Shown here piece after piece: positions 1 to 8,345 of a DNA stretch of 21,397 nt (positions are counted from its first letter, which is position 1; each line of letters opens with the position of its first letter). The notes below the pieces were generated by a model that was given only the letters and a program-made list of their open reading frames with translations, was not told where the DNA came from and made no database searches. Both the position numbers and the translations under genes were made by a program. Source of the stretch: CBDVAK01 sp965371945 (GTDB taxonomy: Bacteria; Pseudomonadota; Gammaproteobacteria; Competibacterales; JAHEDQ01); the NCBI GenBank assembly GCA_965371945.1, contig CBDVAK010000022.1:1-21397 (forward strand), written 5' to 3'.

Positions 1-50
1 TGAAACGTAAGCGAAAGCGGCGCGACTGGCACCAGGAGTCGGAGCGATGA
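1..50 (+). CDS. 3' end of an upstream gene, probably DUF3305 (partial)
   Basis: An open frame enters from the window edge and ends at the TGA at 48-50. Its visible tail is very basic and reads KRKRKRRDWHQESER. The stop overlaps the next start codon as ATGA, the usual sign of translational coupling. In proteobacterial formate dehydrogenase loci the gene directly ahead of DUF3306 is commonly DUF3305, so that is my guess. Only 15 residues are visible and none of them identifies the family by itself. Confidence 0.5.
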   Translation, partial: KRKRKRRDWHQESER

Positions 51-664
51 GCCGCAATAGCGGGGGTGATCGGGAGCAGGATGGCGGTGTCGACGGACGC
101 CCCTTCATCGCCCGCTGGTCGCAGCGTAAGACCGGTCAGCAACCCCGACCCGCTACCGCGGTTGCCACTGGCGCAACGATTCCTGACAACGAAGCTACGC
201 AATCGCAGCCGCCATTGACGGATGCCGACATGCCGCCGCTGGAAAGCCTGCGGGAAGGCTCGGACGTCAGTGGTTTTCTGTCGCCAGGGGTCAGCAAGGA
301 ACTCAGGCGTTTGGCACTGCGCCGGGTCTTTCACCTGCCGGCATTCAATGTCTGCGACGGGCTCGATGACTACGACGAGGATTTCACCAGTTTTGTGGCG
401 CTGGGTTCGGTGGTCACCGCGGAAATGCGCCGCCGTATCGCGGCTGCACGCGATACGGCCACCGGTCGGGACGATCCAGACCCGGGTGATACCGAGGTGA
501 TGGCCGCGGAGGCTCAAGCACCGATCGCGGAACCTGATGCGCCCGCTGATGTGGAGCGGGTGGCCCGCAATGAGAGTGGCGAAGAACCGTGCACTACCGG
601 CGAGCACGACCATGGTGAGTACGACCATGGGGCTGGCGAATGTCTGCCGGGAACCAGTCGTTGA
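47..664 (+). CDS. DUF3306 family protein of the formate dehydrogenase locus
   Basis: This 205-residue protein has no predicted signal or membrane segment. It carries the hallmarks of DUF3306: an N-terminal FIARWSQRK (residues 20-28), LTDADMPPLESL (57-68), then DVSGFLSPGVSKELRRLALR and a NVCDGLDDYDEDFTSF block near 101-116. The family is known mainly from its place beside formate dehydrogenase genes, and its biochemical role is not established. The acidic C-terminal tail carries two DHG repeats within EHDHGEYDHG, encoded by a short direct repeat near 607-630. AGGAG at 34-38 supports the ATG at 47. The gene overlaps its upstream neighbour by ATGA and the downstream Fe-S gene by 25 bases, so the three are almost certainly co-translated. 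I infer an assembly or electron-carrier accessory role from context only. Confidence 0.88.
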   Translation: MSRNSGGDREQDGGVDGRPFIARWSQRKTGQQPRPATAVATGATIPDNEATQSQPPLTDADMPPLESLREGSDVSGFLSPGVSKELRRLALRRVFHLPAFNVCDGLDDYDEDFTSFVALGSVVTAEMRRRIAAARDTATGRDDPDPGDTEVMAAEAQAPIAEPDAPADVERVARNESGEEPCTTGEHDHGEYDHGAGECLPGTSR

Positions 665-2313
665 CCACCGGGGGTCAGCAGGAACCCTGCGGGGATGACG
701 ACCCGCGCAAGCTGGCTCTGGAGGCCGCGGGGACGGTCCCGATCGCAGCTACCGATCGGGTGGCGTTTCATTCCGATGGCCGGGTCCTGGTGGTGGGTCC
801 ACCCGACGTAGCGCTGGGGCTGGCGCGGACCGCCAGCCTGGCACAGCTCGCGTTCTGTGTACTGGTGCCAGGATCCGGCCAGGCTGGGTCCACAGCGTCC
901 GAGTCGCCGGTGTTTTATGCCAAAGGGCGGGAAATCCGTTTGCAGGGGCACTTTGGTGCGTTCATCGTGGAGGTCGTCGACCCGGCCGGGGTGATTGATC
1001 TGGCCACCGTCCTGAATACCGGTCAGTCGCACTTCGATCTGGTGGTGGACCTCGGTGACCGGCCGCTGATCGATTTCGAGGTGCTGCCACTGGGCTACTA
1101 CCGCTGCCATCCGCAGGACCAGGAGGCACTGGCGGTGGTGATCGGTGAACTGCCGGAGATGGTGGGTGACTTCGATAAGCCCCGCTACTTCCAATACGAT
1201 GCCGACATCTGCGCGCATGGCCGGTCCGGGGTGCGGGGTTGCCAGCGTTGTCTGGATAGTTGTCCGACCGGGGCTATTACTTCTTTAGCGGAATCGGTGC
1301 GGATCGATCCTTATTACTGCCAGGGCGGTGGCAGCTGTGCCGCGGCCTGCCCCAGCGGCGCGATCAGCTACCGCTATCCTGCCCCCAGGGATCTGCTCAA
1401 TCGGTTGCGCAAGCTGTTGCGCACTTTTGACGAGCATGGTGGCGGACCCGCGGTACTGCTTTTTCACGGTGGTGGCAGTGACGGCACTGCGCTGGAATCC
1501 CTGCCGGCAAACGTCATACCGGTGGAGGTCGAGGAAATTGGCAGCGTGGGCATGGATGTCTGGCTGGCCTGCCTGGCGTACGGTGCCGCCAGGATCGTGT
1601 TGCTGGCACCGGACAGCGTTCCCACCAGCGTGCGCCGTGAGACCGAAGCCCAGCTATCGGTGGCTCATGCGCTGCTCACCGGTATGGGATTCCCGGCTGC
1701 CGCACTGGCTCTGGTAGCTGAGGCAGAGGCGTCGCGGCCGGCCCCGGGCGATACGATGCCCGCACTCAGCCCCACTGGGTTTGCCGGTTCCAATGCCAAG
1801 CGTGACACGCTGTTTGCTGCCATCGACCATTTGTTGAGTCAATCACAGTGCGGGGCCACGGAGTTGCCGCTGCCGGCGGCCTCACCGTTCGGCTCGGTGG
1901 TGGTGAATCAGCAAACCTGTACTCTGTGCATGGCCTGCGTGTCGGTGTGTCCAGCGGCAGCACTCGGCGATGGTGTCGATACACCCCTGTTGAGCTTTAC
2001 CGAACGCAACTGCGTGCAGTGCGGGCTCTGTGAACTGGCTTGTCCGGAGGATGCCATCGAGCGGCATCCCCGGCTGTTGACCGGACGTGAGCAGCGCAAC
2101 AAGACACAGGTGCTTCACCAGGAACCACCATTTTGTTGCGTTGTGTGTGGGACGCCTTTCGCCACCCGCAGCGTCATCGAGACCCTGACCGAGCGTTTGC
2201 GATCACATTCGATGTTCCAGGAGCCGCAAGCGCTCGAGCGCTTGCGGATGTGTGGCGATTGCAGGGTCAAGGATATGTTTGCGGCGGACCTCCGGCCCGG
2301 CGACGGCTCCTGA
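640..2313 (+). CDS. polyferredoxin-like 4Fe-4S protein of the formate dehydrogenase locus
   Basis: This 557-residue cytoplasmic protein has two pairs of ferredoxin-type Cys motifs on either side of a cysteine-poor middle. The first pair is CQRCLDSCP (C201, C204, C208; C191 may be a further ligand) and C227/C233/C237. The second pair is CTLCMACVSVCP (C427-C437) and CVQCGLCELACP (C458-C468). The C-terminus adds a probable zinc or redox CxxC pair (C500/C503 and C538/C541). The middle (about 290-360) has an alternating alpha/beta pattern faintly like MvhD/FlpD domains but lacks their cysteines. Proteins of this layout recur between DUF3306 and TorD-like genes in formate dehydrogenase loci. Electron transfer to or from the enzyme, or a role in its maturation, is inference. 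ATG 640 lies 7 bases after GGGG and inside the preceding gene. Confidence 0.85.
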   Translation: MSAGNQSLTTGGQQEPCGDDDPRKLALEAAGTVPIAATDRVAFHSDGRVLVVGPPDVALGLARTASLAQLAFCVLVPGSGQAGSTASESPVFYAKGREIRLQGHFGAFIVEVVDPAGVIDLATVLNTGQSHFDLVVDLGDRPLIDFEVLPLGYYRCHPQDQEALAVVIGELPEMVGDFDKPRYFQYDADICAHGRSGVRGCQRCLDSCPTGAITSLAESVRIDPYYCQGGGSCAAACPSGAISYRYPAPRDLLNRLRKLLRTFDEHGGGPAVLLFHGGGSDGTALESLPANVIPVEVEEIGSVGMDVWLACLAYGAARIVLLAPDSVPTSVRRETEAQLSVAHALLTGMGFPAAALALVAEAEASRPAPGDTMPALSPTGFAGSNAKRDTLFAAIDHLLSQSQCGATELPLPAASPFGSVVVNQQTCTLCMACVSVCPAAALGDGVDTPLLSFTERNCVQCGLCELACPEDAIERHPRLLTGREQRNKTQVLHQEPPFCCVVCGTPFATRSVIETLTERLRSHSMFQEPQALERLRMCGDCRVKDMFAADLRPGDGS

Positions 2314-2391
2314 AATCCGGTTCTCTGGTGCATCTTGGCCTTCGGCAGATGGTCGGCCAAACCCCGTGTATGCAAGCGGGCAGTGAATGCC

Positions 2392-2421
2392 TTGGTAGTT
2401 TTGCACCCTATTGGTCATTAT
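2392..2421 (+). promoter_or_regulatory. possible sigma-70 promoter ahead of the TorD-like gene
   Basis: TTGGTA (2392-2397) and CATTAT (2416-2421) are separated by 18 bases, and each matches four of six consensus positions. They lie in the 154-base gap between the polyferredoxin and chaperone genes, the largest gap in the formate dehydrogenase locus. Slightly upstream, TTGGCC (2335-2340) and GGCCAA (2355-2360) form a 6-bp inverted repeat without a T tract. The site is weak and could be chance. Confidence 0.22.
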
Positions 2422-2467
2422 TTTCCGGCAATCGGGTGGTCTTTATCTTGCTCTGGAGGCTATCCCA

Positions 2468-3133
2468 ATGAGCGCACAGAACTCGGCGGGCACGGACCCG
2501 GACCCGATTATTCACGGTGCGGCCACGGTTGCTTCCGTGCCGCCGGAGGAAGTGGCGGCAGAGGACGCGCTGCGGGCCCGTGTTTACGTGCTGATCGCGC
2601 AACTGCTGGCGGCGCCCCCGGGTGTGGATCTGCTCGCTCAACTTTCCTCGCTGGATTCGCATGCCGATCCTCAGGCGCCCCGGATGATGCGGGCGTGGGC
2701 GTTGCTGGCGCTGGCGGCCAGGGAATCTGATGCGGCGCTGGTCGAGGACGAGTACCACCAGTTGTTCATAGGGCTGGGCCGCGGTGAGCTGGTGCCTTAC
2801 GCATCCTGGTATCTCACCGGGTTTCTGATGGAGCGGCCGTTGAGCGAACTGAGGCAGCGGTTGGCCAGCCTCGGCCTCGAGCGGGCACACGGGGTTCACG
2901 ATCCCGAGGATCATATTGCCGCGTTGTGTGAAGTGATGGCGCTGCTGATATCAGACTCCGCATACGGGCCCGAGGTTGAGCAGGAGTTCTGCCGGCAGCA
3001 TCTGCTGCCGTGGGCGGGGAGGTTTTTCGAGGATCTGGAACAGTCCACGAGCGGTTGTTTCTACCATTCGGTGGCGCGGCTGGGTGCGGAGTTCATGGTG
3101 ATGGAGCAACGTTGTCTGTCGATGGCCGGCTGA
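2468..3133 (+). CDS. TorD/DmsD-family molybdoenzyme chaperone
   Basis: This 221-residue, mostly alpha-helical protein belongs to the TorD-like cytoplasmic chaperones. These bind the Tat signal and apoprotein of molybdopterin enzymes and hold them back from export until the cofactor is inserted. The family signature is visible as EDEYHQLFIGLGRGELVPYA (residues 93-112), followed by SWYLTG and the DPEDHI motif (145-150). The start is ATG 2468, because GGAGG at 2455-2459 sits 8 bases ahead. The frame is open further upstream, but without a comparable ribosome site. The gene stands before the two Tat-signal proteins of the locus, so FdhA is the obvious client. This is family knowledge plus context; client specificity cannot be read from the sequence. 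Confidence 0.88.
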   Translation: MSAQNSAGTDPDPIIHGAATVASVPPEEVAAEDALRARVYVLIAQLLAAPPGVDLLAQLSSLDSHADPQAPRMMRAWALLALAARESDAALVEDEYHQLFIGLGRGELVPYASWYLTGFLMERPLSELRQRLASLGLERAHGVHDPEDHIAALCEVMALLISDSAYGPEVEQEFCRQHLLPWAGRFFEDLEQSTSGCFYHSVARLGAEFMVMEQRCLSMAG

Positions 3134-3226
3134 CCAGGTTGTTGCAGTTGCGGGCACTTGCAGCGGCGGTACACAGCTGATCGGGAAAGTAGAGCGCGAG
3201 TTATACAAAGACGGGAGAGCCTGAGG

Positions 3227-3451
3227 ATGAACAGACGAGACTCCAGGAGCGGAGCACCACTTGCCACTCGGCGGGAGTTCCTTTCCGGTTTGGTGGTGAC
3301 CACCTCCGGGGCGGCGGCGCTGGCAGCGGGGGTGGGAGGTATTGCGGTGGCGGGACAACCGCCCAATGCTACAGCAGCGGCGGATGAAGAGCCGCGTGGC
3401 TACCGCGAGTCACAGCACGTGCGCGACTACTACCGTGCGGCCAGATTCTGA
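3227..3451 (+). CDS. formate dehydrogenase region Tat-signal small protein (TIGR02811-like)
   Basis: This 74-residue protein consists almost entirely of a twin-arginine signal (RREFLSG, Arg15-Arg16), a hydrophobic Ala/Gly/Val stretch (about 21-43), a short linker, and a conserved-looking tail, GYRESQHVRDYYRAARF. It matches the 'formate dehydrogenase region TAT target' family, which is found just ahead of fdhA. The function is not established. A small periplasmic or membrane-anchored subunit or assembly factor is a reasonable guess. ATG 3227 is chosen because GGAGAG (3214-3219) lies 7 bases ahead; the open frame upstream of it has no ribosome site I trust. The gene ends 29 bases before the fdhA start. 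Confidence 0.85.
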   Translation: MNRRDSRSGAPLATRREFLSGLVVTTSGAAALAAGVGGIAVAGQPPNATAAADEEPRGYRESQHVRDYYRAARF

Positions 3452-3480
3452 ATTCGCTCCAGCGGGCAGGAGAGATTGTG

Positions 3481-6369
3481 ATGAAACTCACCAAAGTATC
3501 GACCTCCGAAGCAGCTGGCGCCAGCAAGGGCCCGGTAGCCTTCAAGGGTGTGACCCAGAGCCGGCGCACTTTTTTGCGCAACTCCGGGCTGGCGGCCGGT
3601 GGCGCCGTGCTGGGATCGGCGGTTGCACCCGGCATGATCCGCAAGACGCAGGCAGCGACGGCTGCCACCGATGCTGGCAGCACCAAGCAGGTGCGCACGG
3701 TGTGCACGCATTGTTCGGTGGGTTGCGGTATCTATGCGCAGGTAAAGGATGGTGTCTGGGTTGGTCAGGAACCGGCTTTTGATCACCCCTTCAACCTCGG
3801 TTCCCATTGCGCCAAGGGTGCCGCGGTGCGTGAGCACGGTCACGGTGAGCGGCGGCTCAAGTACCCCATGAAGCTGGTGGGGGGGAAGTGGAAGCGAATG
3901 TCCTGGGATGATGCGATCAATGAACTGGGTGACCAGTTGCTGCAGATCCGCGAGCAGTCCGGACCTGATTCCGTGTACTGGCTGGGTTCGGCCAAGCACA
4001 ACAACGAGCAAGCCTATCTGTTTCGAAAATTTGCGGCGCTGTGGGGCACCAACAACGTCGATCATCAGGCCCGTATCTGTCATTCCACTACGGTGGCCGG
4101 GGTAGCGAATACCTGGGGCTACGGCGCCATGACCAATTCCTACAACGATATGCACAATTCCAAGGCGATGTTCTTTATCGGCAGCAATGCTGCCGAGGCG
4201 CACCCGGTGGCCATGCAACATATCCTGCGGGCCAAGGAAAGTGGCGCCAAGATGATCGTCTGTGATCCCAGATTCACCCGCACCGCCGCGCACGCCGACC
4301 AGTTCCTGCGTCTGCGGCCAGGCACCGACGTGCCATTGATCTGGGGTGTGCTCTGGCACGTGTTTGAGAATGGCTGGGAAGACCAGAAATTTATCGATCA
4401 GCGTGTCTACGGTATCGGTGAAATTCGTGAAGAGGTTGCCAAGTGGACGCCGGATGAGGTGGAGCGGGTTACCGGTGTGCCCGGCGACCAGGTACGCCTG
4501 GCGGCCCAGACCATGGCCGAGAACCGTCCGGGAACCGTCGTCTGGTGTATGGGTGGGACCCAGCACACCATTGGCAACAACAACACCCGGGCCTACTGCG
4601 TCATGCAACTGGTGCTGGGCAACATGGGTGTGGCGGGCGGTGGCACCAACATCTTTCGTGGCCACGACAATGTACAGGGTGCCACCGACATGTGCGTCCT
4701 CAGTCATTCACTACCGGGCTACTACGGTCTGTCGGCGGGCGCCTGGAAACACTGGTCGAAAGTCTGGGATCTGGACTACGAATGGATCAAGGCGCGCTTC
4801 GACCAGAACAGCTACGAAGAGTCCAAGGGTAAGCCGCTCTATCCGATGAATGCCAAGGGAGTGCCGGTATCACGCTGGATCGACTCGGTGCTGGAGGACA
4901 AGGACAATTTCGCGCAGCAGGACAATGTGCGGGCGATGGTTTTTTGGGGGCATGCGCCCAACAGCCAGACTCGTGGCGCCGAAATGAAAACGGCCATGGA
5001 AAAGCTGGATGTACTGGTGGTCATCGACCCCTATCCTACCGCGACCGCGGTGATGCACGATCGTAGCGACGGCGTGTACCTGCTGCCGGCGGCCACCCAG
5101 TTCGAGACCTACGGCTCGGTGACTGCCTCCAATCGCTCGTTGCAGTGGCGCGACCGGGTGATCGAGCCGCTGTTCGAATCCTTACCCGATCAAACCATCA
5201 TGTACAAGATGGCGGCCAAACTGGGCTTCTCCGAGCAACTCTGCAAGAACATCAAGGTCGTCGACGAAGAACCCATGATCGAAGACATCACCCGTGAGTT
5301 CAACCGCGGTATGTGGACGATCGGCTATACCGGACAAAGCCCTGAAAGGCTCAAGGAGCACCAACAGAACTGGCATACCTTCAACACCACCTCGCTGAAG
5401 GCTGAAGGCGGGCCCGCCAACGGTGAGTATTACGGTATGCCGTGGCCCTGCTGGGGCACCGCGGAAATGAAGCATCCGGGCACCCCGTTGCTGTATGACA
5501 CCAGCAAGAAGGTGGGTGAAGGCGGGCTGACTTTCCGGGCCCGGTTTGGTGTCGAGCGCGACGGGGTCAATCTGCTCGCCGAGGGTTCCTACGGTAAGGG
5601 CTCCGAGATCCAGGACGGTTATCCGGAGTTTAGCGCCGATCTGCTCAAGCAGCTGGGTTGGTGGGAGGATCTCACTGCCGGAGAGCAGCAGGCGGCAGAG
5701 GGCAAGAACTGGAAGACCGATCTGTCGGGAGGGATACAGCGGGTCGCCATCAAGCACAATTGCTCGCCGTTCGGCAACGCCAAGGCGCGTGCCATGGTGT
5801 GGACCTTTCCTGATCCGGTGCCGATACACCGGGAACCGCTGTACACATCACGACGGGATCTGGTGGAAAAGTATCCGACCTACGAGGATCGCAAGTCCTT
5901 CTACCGCCTGCCGACCCGGTATCAGTCCATACAGAGCCAGGACTACTCCAAAGACTTTCCGCTTATCCATACCAGCGGCCGGCTGGTCGAGTATGAGGGG
6001 GGCGGCGATGAGACACGTTCCAACCCGTGGCTTGCCGAGTTGCAGCAGGAAATGTTCGCCGAGGTCAACCCGGTGGACGCCAACAACGCCGGTATCCGCG
6101 ATGGTCAGGATATCTGGGTGGAAAGCCCGGAAGGATCGCGTATCAAGGTCAAGGCCATGATCACCCGCCGGGTTGCACCCGGGGTGGTGTTTACGCCGTT
6201 TCATTTTGCCGGGCATATGCAGGGTGTGGACATGGGCGCCAAGTACCCTGAAGGTGCCGCCCCCTACGTGCTGGGGGAGGCTGCCAATACCGCGTTTACC
6301 TACGGGTATGACTCGGTGACCCAGATGCAGGAGTCCAAGGTCACCTTGTGTCGTCTCACCGCGGCCTGA
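3481..6369 (+). CDS. fdhA: formate dehydrogenase catalytic (alpha) subunit, Tat-exported, Cys type
   Basis: This 962-residue Mo/W-bis-pterin enzyme oxidises formate to CO2 in the periplasm and passes electrons to FdhB. The N-terminus has a Tat motif, SRRTFLRNSG (Arg28-Arg29), then a weakly hydrophobic stretch and a likely cleavage site near 58-60. The single [4Fe-4S] site is C75, C78, C82 and C110. The metal ligand lies in RICHSTTVAG, where Cys200 (TGT at 4078-4080) stands where many homologues carry selenocysteine. Arg198 and His201 around it match the formate dehydrogenase active site. A C-terminal molybdopterin dinucleotide-binding domain begins near residue 820, with VNPVDANNAGI. ATG 3481 is preferred over the in-frame GTG 3478, because AGGAGAG ends only three bases before the GTG and six before the ATG. 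FdhB follows after 37 bases. Mo versus W cannot be decided here. Confidence 0.95.
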   Translation: MKLTKVSTSEAAGASKGPVAFKGVTQSRRTFLRNSGLAAGGAVLGSAVAPGMIRKTQAATAATDAGSTKQVRTVCTHCSVGCGIYAQVKDGVWVGQEPAFDHPFNLGSHCAKGAAVREHGHGERRLKYPMKLVGGKWKRMSWDDAINELGDQLLQIREQSGPDSVYWLGSAKHNNEQAYLFRKFAALWGTNNVDHQARICHSTTVAGVANTWGYGAMTNSYNDMHNSKAMFFIGSNAAEAHPVAMQHILRAKESGAKMIVCDPRFTRTAAHADQFLRLRPGTDVPLIWGVLWHVFENGWEDQKFIDQRVYGIGEIREEVAKWTPDEVERVTGVPGDQVRLAAQTMAENRPGTVVWCMGGTQHTIGNNNTRAYCVMQLVLGNMGVAGGGTNIFRGHDNVQGATDMCVLSHSLPGYYGLSAGAWKHWSKVWDLDYEWIKARFDQNSYEESKGKPLYPMNAKGVPVSRWIDSVLEDKDNFAQQDNVRAMVFWGHAPNSQTRGAEMKTAMEKLDVLVVIDPYPTATAVMHDRSDGVYLLPAATQFETYGSVTASNRSLQWRDRVIEPLFESLPDQTIMYKMAAKLGFSEQLCKNIKVVDEEPMIEDITREFNRGMWTIGYTGQSPERLKEHQQNWHTFNTTSLKAEGGPANGEYYGMPWPCWGTAEMKHPGTPLLYDTSKKVGEGGLTFRARFGVERDGVNLLAEGSYGKGSEIQDGYPEFSADLLKQLGWWEDLTAGEQQAAEGKNWKTDLSGGIQRVAIKHNCSPFGNAKARAMVWTFPDPVPIHREPLYTSRRDLVEKYPTYEDRKSFYRLPTRYQSIQSQDYSKDFPLIHTSGRLVEYEGGGDETRSNPWLAELQQEMFAEVNPVDANNAGIRDGQDIWVESPEGSRIKVKAMITRRVAPGVVFTPFHFAGHMQGVDMGAKYPEGAAPYVLGEAANTAFTYGYDSVTQMQESKVTLCRLTAA

Positions 6370-6406
6370 AACAGCGAATGCAGAATCGTAGCGAGGAGAA
6401 TCACCC

Positions 6407-6991
6407 ATGGCCCGAATGAAATTCCTTTGCGATGCGGAACGTTGCATCGAGTGCAATGGCTGTGTCACTGCGTGCAAGAACGTCAACGAAGTTCCCTGGG
6501 GAGTCAATCGCCGCCGGGTGGTGACCATCAACGACGGTGAACCCGGGGAAAAATCGATGTCGGTGGCCTGTATGCACTGTACGGATGCCCCCTGCGCCGC
6601 GGTTTGCCCGGTGGATTGTTTCTACACCACGCCGGATGGCGTGGTACTCCACGACAAGGACCAGTGCATCGGTTGTGGATACTGTTTCTACGCCTGTCCT
6701 TTCGGGGCGCCGCAGTATCCGCAGGCGTCGGCATTCGGTGTGCGCGGCAAGATGGACAAGTGCACCTTCTGCGCGGGAGGGCCGGAGGCCGACAACTCAG
6801 CCGCGGAGTTCGAGAAGTACGGCGCCAACCGCCTTGCCGAGGGCAAGCTGCCTATGTGCGCCGAGATGTGCTCTACCAAGGCATTGCTGGCGGGAGACGG
6901 TGACATGATCGCCGATATCTACCGGCAGCGCGTGTTGATGCGAGGAGGGCGTCCCCAGACCTGGGGTTGGGATCGGGCCTACAGCAGTTGA
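6407..6991 (+). CDS. fdhB: formate dehydrogenase iron-sulfur (beta) subunit
   Basis: This 194-residue protein with four ferredoxin-type clusters should relay electrons from FdhA to the cytochrome b subunit. The visible motifs are CIECNGCVTAC (C13-C23), CMHCTDAPCAAVCP, CIGCGYCFYACP, and a split site made of CTFC with the later C-x3-C in MCAEMC. It has no signal peptide and no C-terminal membrane helix, unlike the FDH-N beta subunit of E. coli. It is therefore probably exported folded together with FdhA by the Tat system and docks onto FdhC on the periplasmic side. The ATG follows a GAGGAGA ribosome site. The next gene begins 40 bases downstream. Confidence 0.94.
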   Translation: MARMKFLCDAERCIECNGCVTACKNVNEVPWGVNRRRVVTINDGEPGEKSMSVACMHCTDAPCAAVCPVDCFYTTPDGVVLHDKDQCIGCGYCFYACPFGAPQYPQASAFGVRGKMDKCTFCAGGPEADNSAAEFEKYGANRLAEGKLPMCAEMCSTKALLAGDGDMIADIYRQRVLMRGGRPQTWGWDRAYSS

Positions 6992-7031
6992 TCAGCCGGC
7001 ACCGGTGTTCGTTCGTCGGAGGGGAGATCCA

Positions 7032-7241
7032 ATGACCAGGACAGGAATGACTGGGTCCGTATTCGTGGCGGCGTTGCTGTTGCTCACGGTCGCGGGCTGT
7101 GGGGACCAGGTGACGAGCGTCACGCTCCATGAGCCTGGTCAGTACAAGGGGGCTCACGACCCCTTGCTCGATGTTGCCGGTACCACCGAATTCAATCAGA
7201 AACTGCAGCAGCGCCTCCAGCAGGTGCAGACGGATCGTTGA
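7032..7241 (+). CDS. small lipoprotein between fdhB and fdhC
   Basis: This 69-residue protein has a hydrophobic N-terminal stretch (about 9-22) ending in the lipobox VAGC, with Cys23 as the expected lipidated residue. The mature part is only 47 residues. It contains VTLHEPGQYKGAHDPLL and a Gln-rich, probably helical C-terminus (FNQKLQQRLQQVQ). ATG 7032 is chosen because a strong GGAGGGGAG (7018-7026) precedes it. The stop is 11 bases ahead of fdhC, so it is surely co-transcribed. I recognise no named family. The GQYKG-type motif resembles short lipoproteins seen near other respiratory enzymes. Its placement suggests a periplasmic, membrane-tethered accessory of the FdhABC complex, for example in docking or stability, but that is inference. 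Asp at +2 after the cysteine is absent (it is Gly), so outer-membrane sorting is possible. Confidence 0.75.
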   Translation: MTRTGMTGSVFVAALLLLTVAGCGDQVTSVTLHEPGQYKGAHDPLLDVAGTTEFNQKLQQRLQQVQTDR

Positions 7242-7252
7242 GGGGAACAGAC

Positions 7253-8323
7253 ATGTCCGAATCCAGGAATCGTGTCATGCCGGGCGCTGCAGTAAGGGCC
7301 GTGATCTGGTCCATTGTAGTGCTGTTCGCAGTGGTAGCCATGCTGCCTTTCGGCGGTTTGCTGCTGGGTGACGCGGCGGTCGCTCAAGGGCAACCGGACA
7401 CCGTCAACGAGCGTGCCAGCTTCTGGCGGGCCGTTCGCGGCGGTGTCGAGGGTTACTCGGCGATCAAGAGCCAAGGCGCCAATGTATTGATACAGAACGG
7501 TGGCGAGAACTGGCGGGCACTGCGCAACGGGCCGGTCAAGACCTGGGGTTCCTGGCTGCTGGCAGCCTCGCTGGCCTCCATCGCGCTGTTTTTTCTGATC
7601 AGAGGGCGAATCAGGATTGAGGGAGGACCGGACGGCGCAACTGTGCCGCGCTGGAACGTTTTCGAACGCTTTCTGCACTGGTACACCGCGATCCTGTTCC
7701 TGGTGCTGCTGGTGACCGGCTTAAGCATGCTGTACGGACGCGAGGTGATGATCCCGGTGTTGGGGAAAGATGCGTTCTCGGCCTATGCGAGTCTGATGAG
7801 AACCCTGCACAACTATCTTGGGCCTTTTTTCACCGCTGGTCTGGTGGTGGAGTTGCTGCTGTGGCTGCCTCACAATATTCCACGACGTGTGGATCTGGTC
7901 TGGCTGGTCAAGGGAGGTGGGCTGGTCGGCAAGGCCCATCTCTCCGCCGGTCGCATGAACGGCGGAGAGAAGATCTGGTACTGGCTGCTCTTTCTGGTAG
8001 GTCTGGCGGTTGCCGCGACCGGGTTGGCTATGGATTTCCCCAACCTGGATTGGACCCGGGAACAGATGCAGGTGGCCAATCTGATTCACGTGACCGGTGG
8101 CATCATCCTGATGTGTTTTGCCTTCGGGCATATCTATATCGGCACCCTGGGCACCGAGGGTGCTCTGCAAGGCATGACCACCGGGCGTGTGGATGTGCAA
8201 TGGGCCAAACAGCACCACGATCTCTGGTATCAGGAGCTGGTGGACAAGGAGATCGAGGCGAAACCCGCCACCAATCGAACCGGGGCTGGTCAGACCACCG
8301 GGGTCGAGTCGACAACAGGTTGA
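7253..8323 (+). CDS. fdhC: formate dehydrogenase cytochrome b (gamma) subunit
   Basis: This 356-residue membrane protein anchors FdhAB and passes electrons through heme b to quinone. It starts with a long hydrophobic helix (about 12-44) that ends in AVAQG and may be cleaved as a signal. A periplasmic segment follows with ERASFWRAVRGG and ENWRALRNG, typical of this subunit. Four core helices follow a further one at 98-117: about 140-162, 180-206, 240-262 and 275-298. Likely heme ligands are H142, H186, H279 and H293, in LHWYTA, TLHNYLGP, LIHVTGG and GHIYIGT. ATG 7253 has AGGGGA six bases ahead; an in-frame TTG at 7238 is unlikely. The C-terminus is hydrophilic, with the conserved AKQHHDLWYQEL. 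A hairpin lies just after the stop, so this is probably the last gene of the formate dehydrogenase operon. Confidence 0.94.
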   Translation: MSESRNRVMPGAAVRAVIWSIVVLFAVVAMLPFGGLLLGDAAVAQGQPDTVNERASFWRAVRGGVEGYSAIKSQGANVLIQNGGENWRALRNGPVKTWGSWLLAASLASIALFFLIRGRIRIEGGPDGATVPRWNVFERFLHWYTAILFLVLLVTGLSMLYGREVMIPVLGKDAFSAYASLMRTLHNYLGPFFTAGLVVELLLWLPHNIPRRVDLVWLVKGGGLVGKAHLSAGRMNGGEKIWYWLLFLVGLAVAATGLAMDFPNLDWTREQMQVANLIHVTGGIILMCFAFGHIYIGTLGTEGALQGMTTGRVDVQWAKQHHDLWYQELVDKEIEAKPATNRTGAGQTTGVESTTG

Positions 8324-8345
8324 GTGGCACCGTGGAAAGCGCGGC

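Noticed and set aside
3478..3480. GTG as the start of fdhA
   Set aside because: The ribosome site AGGAGAG ends three bases before it. The adjacent ATG at 3481 has the normal distance.
3430..4707. Long open frame (425 codons) on the minus strand across the start of fdhA
   Set aside because: It is antisense to a well-supported fdhA reading frame, and its product is His/Arg/Leu-rich with no family signature. Such frames are common opposite GC-rich genes.
6980..7000. TTGATCAG near the fdhB stop as an Fnr/Anr half-site
   Set aside because: There is no second half-site at the proper distance, and it lies at the end of a coding region.
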